In this document: positions 6,619 to 10,609 of the stretch, one piece after another
Layout: each line of letters begins with the position of its first letter
Numbering within the stretch: position 1 is the first letter of the stretch
Assembly (NCBI GenBank): GCA_046303515.1
Contig: JBKCGI010000041.1
Coordinates: 1-10,609 of the forward strand
Length of the DNA: 10,609 nucleotides
Direction of reading: 5' to 3'
Source: M2408 sp046303515
GTDB taxonomy: Bacteria > Bacteroidota > Bacteroidia > Flavobacteriales_D > Crocinitomicaceae
Program-made: the position numbers and the translations under genes
Notes under the pieces: model-generated
What the model saw: only the letters and a program-made list of their open reading frames with translations
What the model was told of the DNA's origin: nothing
Databases searched by the model: none

Positions 6619-8565
6619 ATGACACAAAAGTTATTAACATTCCTTGTTTTTATAATGCTTCAACAGTGCGTGTTTGGGCAAGTTTGTGTTTATCAAGATA
6701 TTTTTAAGGGTGGGGTAACAGGAGATGGAAATACTTCGTGGTTTTATAATGACCCTTGTACTCTTAACATAAATATTGAAGCAAACAGTTCTATTAGAAA
6801 GGCTTTTTTATTTGTGAATGTATATAATGAACCCGTAAACAGAGTTTTAAATTTTAATGGGAATGAAATCTTTTTGGATGAAAATGATGCTTTTGCAAAT
6901 ATTTTTTTGATGAATATCAACAATACTCCATTTTCCATGCGTACACTTATTTTTGATGTTACATCTTTTGTATCACCTACTAATAATACGTATACCATAA
7001 TTCCCCCTCAAAATCAACCGTCGCCTAATCTTGGAGGAGCATTTAGTGATTTTTATCTTTATGTCACGTATGACAACCCAAATTTATCAAAAATTAATTC
7101 CTCCATTTTTTTAAATAAACAAAATGCTGAAGACTTAATTGTTTTTCCAATTTTGAATATAAACCCAATAGACTTGAATCAAAACGTTGCATTAGCTATT
7201 CATTCCCAGCATTTTTGTAATATATTTGAAGATGGGAGTTTTATTTTAATTGATAATGTGAATATAGGTTTACTCGGGGGAGATGAAGATAACAACAATG
7301 TTGAATGCTCTGGAGTTACCGGCTCGTTTTATTATGAAAATGGCACTTCTTTTGGTTTAGGTAATGATACTGCGGATCCAATAATGAACGGAAATGATGG
7401 CTTAGCAAATATTGAAACTAATGTTACAAACCCCATTGCTTTTACAGTTAGCTTTGATTATCAATCAAATAAAGGTCCTCAATCTAATCCTGTTTTCGAA
7501 TTGTTTTTTGCATACGCATCTCCATGTGATACTTTCTCTTTTAGTGTCCCGAATGACACCACCGTCTGTAAAAACCAAAACGTACAGCTATTTGCAACGG
7601 GTGGCATCCAATATTTATGGCAACCAGCAGAGGGCTTGAGTTGTACAGATTGCCCCAACCCTGTTTTTATGGGAGATAGTTCTAGGGTTTATACGGTACA
7701 AATTTGGAGCACAGATTCATGTTCAGTAATCAGCCCAGTTAGCATGGGTGTTTATGATGAGCCCAGTTTGGGAGCATTTTCATTAAGCAAACCAGACTGT
7801 GGCGCAAATAACGGTATCTTAGAAGTTTCCATCAACGAAGACAGTATTGTTTCGTATCAATTAGACACACAAAGCATACAAAATAATGGTCTATTTGATA
7901 GTTTGGCAAAAGGTCAGCATACTATTTTTTTCACAGATAAAAATGGTTGTAGTTCAGATTCTACTTTTACTATTGCTGATACCATCAGAACATATGCTTT
8001 TTTTACTGCAAGCTCAAGTTATGGTTTTATTCCTCTAAGTGTGAGTTTTGATAATTTGAGCACAAATGCCACCAATTATTTATGGGAAATCAATGATAAT
8101 GAAACTTTTAGTGCATTACCCAACTATGTTTTTGATTCATCGGGTTATTATGAAATAACACTTTTTGCTTGGCAATATGACGTGAGTTGCATAGACTCTT
8201 TTAGTTTAAAAATCACTGCTTACGACTACTTTATATATCAAATTCCTAACATTTTCACGCCTAATGCTGATGGGATAAACGATGAGTTTGGGATTACGAG
8301 TAATATTCCTATTTCGGTAAAATATGAGATTTATAATCGTTGGGGCGAAGTTATTACCTATGGAACAAAAGAGTGGTCTTCCTCAATTATTGAAGAGTTT
8401 TATGAATTGTGGGGAGGATATGTTATGCGTCCATTTTTTAGTTTAGCATCTGATGGAGTTTATTTTTATAAAATGGAAATATCTGCATTTGATAAGAATT
8501 TGAATCCTAAAATATTGGATTTATTTCCAATCAAAAAAGAAGGATTTTTTCATTTGGAGAAATAA
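6619..8565 (+). CDS. Secreted modular surface protein with T9SS type B (gliding-motility-type) sorting domain
   Basis: This is a 648-residue exported protein with a signal peptide at 1-21 (LLTFLVFIML core, ending VFGQ). Residues ~22-300 are beta-rich and not confidently assigned. The pattern IRKAFLFVNVYN, then a LNFNG turn, then LIFDVTSFV and SDFYLYVTYD recalls jelly-roll surface domains such as DUF3344, but that is only a resemblance. Residues ~302-380 resemble an Ig-like module common in T9SS cargo (VCKNQNVQLFATGG, then YLWQPAEGL, then YTVQIWS). Residues ~385-455 resemble a SprB repeat (KPDCGANNGILEVSI to the FTDKNGCSSDSTFTI end). Residues ~464-535 are PKD-like (PLSVSFDNLS, YLWEINDN, YYEITLFAW). 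Residues ~540-648 are the type B C-terminal domain: NIFTPNADGINDEFGI, YEIYNRWGEVI, SDGVYFYKM. It should be exported by T9SS and displayed on the surface. It is divergent from another T9SS cargo gene across 80 bp. Ligand and role are unknown. Confidence 0.9.
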   Translation: MTQKLLTFLVFIMLQQCVFGQVCVYQDIFKGGVTGDGNTSWFYNDPCTLNINIEANSSIRKAFLFVNVYNEPVNRVLNFNGNEIFLDENDAFANIFLMNINNTPFSMRTLIFDVTSFVSPTNNTYTIIPPQNQPSPNLGGAFSDFYLYVTYDNPNLSKINSSIFLNKQNAEDLIVFPILNINPIDLNQNVALAIHSQHFCNIFEDGSFILIDNVNIGLLGGDEDNNNVECSGVTGSFYYENGTSFGLGNDTADPIMNGNDGLANIETNVTNPIAFTVSFDYQSNKGPQSNPVFELFFAYASPCDTFSFSVPNDTTVCKNQNVQLFATGGIQYLWQPAEGLSCTDCPNPVFMGDSSRVYTVQIWSTDSCSVISPVSMGVYDEPSLGAFSLSKPDCGANNGILEVSINEDSIVSYQLDTQSIQNNGLFDSLAKGQHTIFFTDKNGCSSDSTFTIADTIRTYAFFTASSSYGFIPLSVSFDNLSTNATNYLWEINDNETFSALPNYVFDSSGYYEITLFAWQYDVSCIDSFSLKITAYDYFIYQIPNIFTPNADGINDEFGITSNIPISVKYEIYNRWGEVITYGTKEWSSSIIEEFYELWGGYVMRPFFSLASDGVYFYKMEISAFDKNLNPKILDLFPIKKEGFFHLEK

Positions 8566-8591
8566 AAAAGGACGAAAATAAATTCCGTCCT
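8563..8591 (-). terminator. Rho-independent terminator of the glutaryl-CoA dehydrogenase gene
   Basis: The arms AGGACG (8569-8574) and CGTCCT (8586-8591) pair perfectly over 6 bp around an 11-base AT-rich loop. On the minus strand the stem is followed directly by a T-run, so it is a good terminator for the gene ending at 8617. On the plus strand TCTTC follows, so it may also act weakly for the convergent type B protein gene, whose TAA ends at 8565 just before the hairpin. Confidence 0.75.
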
Positions 8592-8616
8592 CTTCAAATA
8601 TAAGTGTTGTAATAAA

Positions 8617-9822
8617 TTACATTTTTGATAAATCAGGCATTTCTCTTGTGAAAGCTGGAATTCCTGTAACGTCCATACCTGTGATTAACAAGTGGATATC
8701 GTGTGTTCCTTCGTAGGTAACAACTGATTCTAAATTTGCCATGTGACGCATGATTGAGTATTCACTTGTAATTCCCATTCCACCATGAATTTGGCGTGCT
8801 TCACGAGCGATGTTCAAGGCAATTTCAACATTGTTACGTTTCGCCATAGAAATTTGTGCACTTGTAGCTTTTCCTTCGTTTCTCAATTGACCTAAACGGA
8901 AGGTTAACAATTGTGCTTTGGTGATTTCAGTAATCATCTCAGCTAATTTCTTTTGAATCAATTGGAATGAACCGATCGGAACGCCAAATTGTGTTCTTTC
9001 TTTTGAATATCTCAACGCTTGATCGTAGCAATCCATTGCAGCACCTAAAGCACCCCAAGCAATTCCAAAACGAGCAGAATCTAAACATCCAAGTGGCGCA
9101 CCTAAACCAGATTTATTTGGTAAAATGTTCGCTTTAGGAACCTTAACGTTTACGAAAATTAATTCTCCAGTTGAGGAAGCTCTCAAAGAAAGTTTTCCAT
9201 GCATTTCTGGTGTAGAAAAACCTTCCATTCCGCGTTCAACGATTAAACCATGAATACGTCCAGATTCGTCTTTTGCCCAAACTACAGCGATATCAGCGAA
9301 AGGAGCATTTGAAATCCACATTTTAGCACCATTCAAAATTACGTGGTCTCCAGCATCTTTAAAGTTAGAAAGCATTCCACCAGGATTTGATCCATGATCT
9401 GGCTCAGTCAAACCAAAACATCCCATCATTTCACCTGTCGCTAATTTTGGTAAATATTTTTTTCTTTGCTCTTCATTTCCGTATTTCCAAATTGGATACA
9501 TCACTAAAGAACTTTGAACAGAAGCTGTTGAACGCAAACCTGAATCACAACGCTCTAATTCTTGCATAATTAAACCATAAGAAATTTGGTCTAAACCTGG
9601 TCCTCCGTATTCTTCAGGAATGTATGGTCCAAAAGCACCAATTTCTCCCAATCCAGCCAATAAATGGTTTGGAAAAGTTGCATTTTCATAATGTTCATCG
9701 ATGATTGGAGAAACTTCTTTTTTCACCCAAGCTCTTGCTGCATCACGAACTAATTTGTGCTCTTCAGAAAGCAAGTCATCCATGTTAAAATAATCTGGAT
9801 GTGTATATAAATCTGTCTTCAT
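8617..9822 (-). CDS. gcdH: Glutaryl-CoA dehydrogenase (acyl-CoA dehydrogenase family)
   Basis: This 401-residue FAD enzyme has the normal length for the family. It oxidises and decarboxylates glutaryl-CoA to crotonyl-CoA (EC 1.3.8.6) in lysine and tryptophan breakdown, passing electrons to electron-transfer flavoprotein. Visible marks are the acyl-CoA dehydrogenase segment CFGLTEPDHGSNPGGM (135-150), KMWISNAPFADIAVVWAK (167-184), SLRASSTGE (212-220), ERTQFGVPIGSFQLIQKKLA (275-294) and RQIHGGMGI (343-351). TYEGTHDIH (369-377) supplies the catalytic base Glu371. Aligned by eye with human GCDH, Glu90, Arg97, Ser98 and Tyr370 match Glu87, Arg94, Ser95 and Tyr369, which bind the glutaryl carboxylate. 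The Glu/Tyr pair is the one seen in decarboxylating enzymes. The protein is cytoplasmic. The start at 9822 gives the normal N-terminus (HPDYFNMDDLLSEEHKLVRD). The gene stands alone with its own terminator. Confidence 0.95.
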   Translation of the reverse strand: MKTDLYTHPDYFNMDDLLSEEHKLVRDAARAWVKKEVSPIIDEHYENATFPNHLLAGLGEIGAFGPYIPEEYGGPGLDQISYGLIMQELERCDSGLRSTASVQSSLVMYPIWKYGNEEQRKKYLPKLATGEMMGCFGLTEPDHGSNPGGMLSNFKDAGDHVILNGAKMWISNAPFADIAVVWAKDESGRIHGLIVERGMEGFSTPEMHGKLSLRASSTGELIFVNVKVPKANILPNKSGLGAPLGCLDSARFGIAWGALGAAMDCYDQALRYSKERTQFGVPIGSFQLIQKKLAEMITEITKAQLLTFRLGQLRNEGKATSAQISMAKRNNVEIALNIAREARQIHGGMGITSEYSIMRHMANLESVVTYEGTHDIHLLITGMDVTGIPAFTREMPDLSKM

Positions 9823-9845
9823 AAGGAAACTGTTCTAAAAATTTT

Positions 9846-9866
9846 CAAAATTAAAGTGCAAAATTA
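9846..9866 (-). promoter_or_regulatory. Two tandem -7-like boxes upstream of glutaryl-CoA dehydrogenase
   Basis: The octamer TAATTTTG (minus strand), an exact TAnnTTTG match, occurs twice, at 9846-9853 and 9859-9866, 13 bp apart. Neither has a TTG/TTTG element at the expected 17-23 bp. They lie 24 and 37 bp upstream of the ATG. The region is very AT-rich, so one or both could be chance. Confidence 0.35.
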
Positions 9867-10024
9867 ACAAATAAAAAGATATTTTGTTGAAAAAATCACA
9901 GAACTACTTTCAAAAAATTGATTTATTTTCTGAAGTTAGCATTTTTAGCCTTAAAATTATGATCATTTCAATGGAATTCATAAATTAATAATTTAAAAAC
10001 GAGTGATTTCAGCATTCAAAATTG

Positions 10025-10032
10025 TAAATTTG
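10025..10032 (+). promoter_or_regulatory. Candidate -7 box for the DUF4271-like gene
   Basis: TAAATTTG matches TAnnTTTG exactly and lies 40 bp upstream of the ATG at 10073. No clear -33 box is visible at normal spacing. The predicted transcript would start near 10037, giving a leader of about 35 nt to the ATG. No Shine-Dalgarno sequence is seen. Confidence 0.35.
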
Positions 10033-10072
10033 CGCAAGAATTTGATTCTGAGAAGAAGTGAATAGACTGTTG

Positions 10073-10609
10073 ATGCAAAATATAGGCGAATCGTATACCT
10101 TTTTGGGATTGGAAAATTCTGATCCTATACCATTACACCTTGATTATAATAATCAAAGTACCTTATGGTTTGCGATGATCGGTTTAGCAATTTCATTCAT
10201 ACTTTTAGCAACAAGTAAGATGGCATCTGCTAATTTGGTCCTTATTTTTTCGAGAGTTTTATATAAGAATGCTACGATTCTTAAACTTGTCAAGGAAGAA
10301 TATAATCTAAATTCTTTTACGTCTATTATTTTGATGCTTAATTTCATTATTTCTTCTACTATTTTATTGTATTTGAGTTACATTAATTTTTTTGGAGTAA
10401 GTAATTTAGAATTAATTTATTTTTTACCGATCATTCCGGTAATTTATGTTTTTTGGCCAATGTTTTGCCTCAATTTTATAGGTTTTATTTCCAAAGAAGG
10501 AGAAGATTTGAAGGAAAATAAGTATAACACCTTGATTTTTGCTCAAATTTTAGGAGTTATTTTTTCTTTGCTTTTACTAATCTGGACATTTAACATGAAA
10601 TGGTCTGAG
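10073..10609 (+). CDS. Multipass membrane protein, DUF4271-like (3' end outside window)
   Basis: An open frame runs from a stop at 10049-10051 to the right edge without interruption, giving 179 residues from the ATG at 10073. A GTG at 10058 in the same frame would add five residues; I prefer the ATG. Predicted membrane segments lie at about 31-47 (LWFAMIGLAISFILLAT), 83-103 (centred on LNFIISSTILLYL), 112-138 (centred on FLPIIPVIYVFWPM) and 153-172 (centred on LGVIFSLLLLIW). Charged loops separate them, including KEGEDLKENKYN before the last. This arrangement, with an N-terminal non-membrane stretch, a first helix followed by an Asn/Lys-rich segment, and a Y-N-x-x-I-F entry into the last visible helix, resembles DUF4271 proteins of Bacteroidota. 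DUF4271 has no known function and is often encoded next to uroporphyrinogen-III synthase (hemD), which may lie beyond the edge. Coding is confident; the family name is moderately so. Confidence 0.75.
   Translation, partial: MQNIGESYTFLGLENSDPIPLHLDYNNQSTLWFAMIGLAISFILLATSKMASANLVLIFSRVLYKNATILKLVKEEYNLNSFTSIILMLNFIISSTILLYLSYINFFGVSNLELIYFLPIIPVIYVFWPMFCLNFIGFISKEGEDLKENKYNTLIFAQILGVIFSLLLLIWTFNMKWSE

Noticed and set aside
9387..9569. 60-residue plus-strand ORF opposite the acyl-CoA dehydrogenase
   Set aside because: It is antisense to conserved glutaryl-CoA dehydrogenase sequence; no independent evidence.
9823..10057. Possible small RNA or short gene in the AT-rich gap before the membrane gene
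   Set aside because: Apart from -7-like boxes I see no stable hairpin, T-run terminator or credible short reading frame.
10153..10347. 64-residue minus-strand ORF
   Set aside because: It lies antisense inside the longer plus-strand membrane-protein frame, which has convincing transmembrane segments; the minus frame has no recognisable domain.
1..10609. Mobile element, CRISPR array, defence system or tRNA
   Set aside because: No transposase, integrase, spaced direct repeats, cloverleaf or known defence-domain motifs were seen on either strand.

Overview
The window looks like a low-GC chromosomal segment from a member of the Bacteroidota, most likely order Flavobacteriales. Four things support this: two surface proteins carry type IX secretion system (T9SS) sorting domains, one type A and one type B; a GLPGLI-family gene overlaps an outer-membrane beta-barrel gene; there is a DUF1573 lipoprotein; and Bacteroidota-type promoter boxes (TAnnTTTG) lie ahead of several genes in place of Shine-Dalgarno sites. 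A position near Fluviicola/Crocinitomicaceae is possible but cannot be shown from this window.

Left part (1-2276). The window opens inside the C-terminal barrel of a TonB-receptor-like outer membrane protein. Its last codons overlap the start of a secreted GLPGLI-family protein by 14 bp, so the two are probably translationally coupled. A DUF1573 lipoprotein gene converges on this pair with a 14-bp gap, and a hairpin spans both stop codons.

Middle (2277-8565). Two exported T9SS cargo genes are transcribed divergently from an 80-bp intergenic region. On the minus strand is a 1346-residue protein: signal peptide, propeller-like region, beta-helix, helical linker, type A sorting domain. It ends in a clear intrinsic terminator. 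On the plus strand is a 648-residue protein: signal peptide, beta-rich N-terminal region, Ig/PKD-like and SprB-like modules, type B sorting domain. The shared intergenic region has abutting candidate -33 boxes, an 11-base poly(A) run inside the spacer of the minus-strand promoter, and a -7 box so close to the plus-strand ATG that its mRNA may be leaderless.

Right part (8566-10609). A glutaryl-CoA dehydrogenase gene on the minus strand stands alone, with its own terminator. Divergent from it is the start of a multipass membrane protein resembling DUF4271, cut off by the window edge.

Overall this is mostly ordinary chromosomal gene content: envelope proteins, one catabolic enzyme and one membrane protein. 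I see no tRNA, rRNA, CRISPR array, insertion sequence, toxin-antitoxin pair or defence system. The part most worth following up is the divergent pair of large T9SS surface proteins and their shared promoter region.
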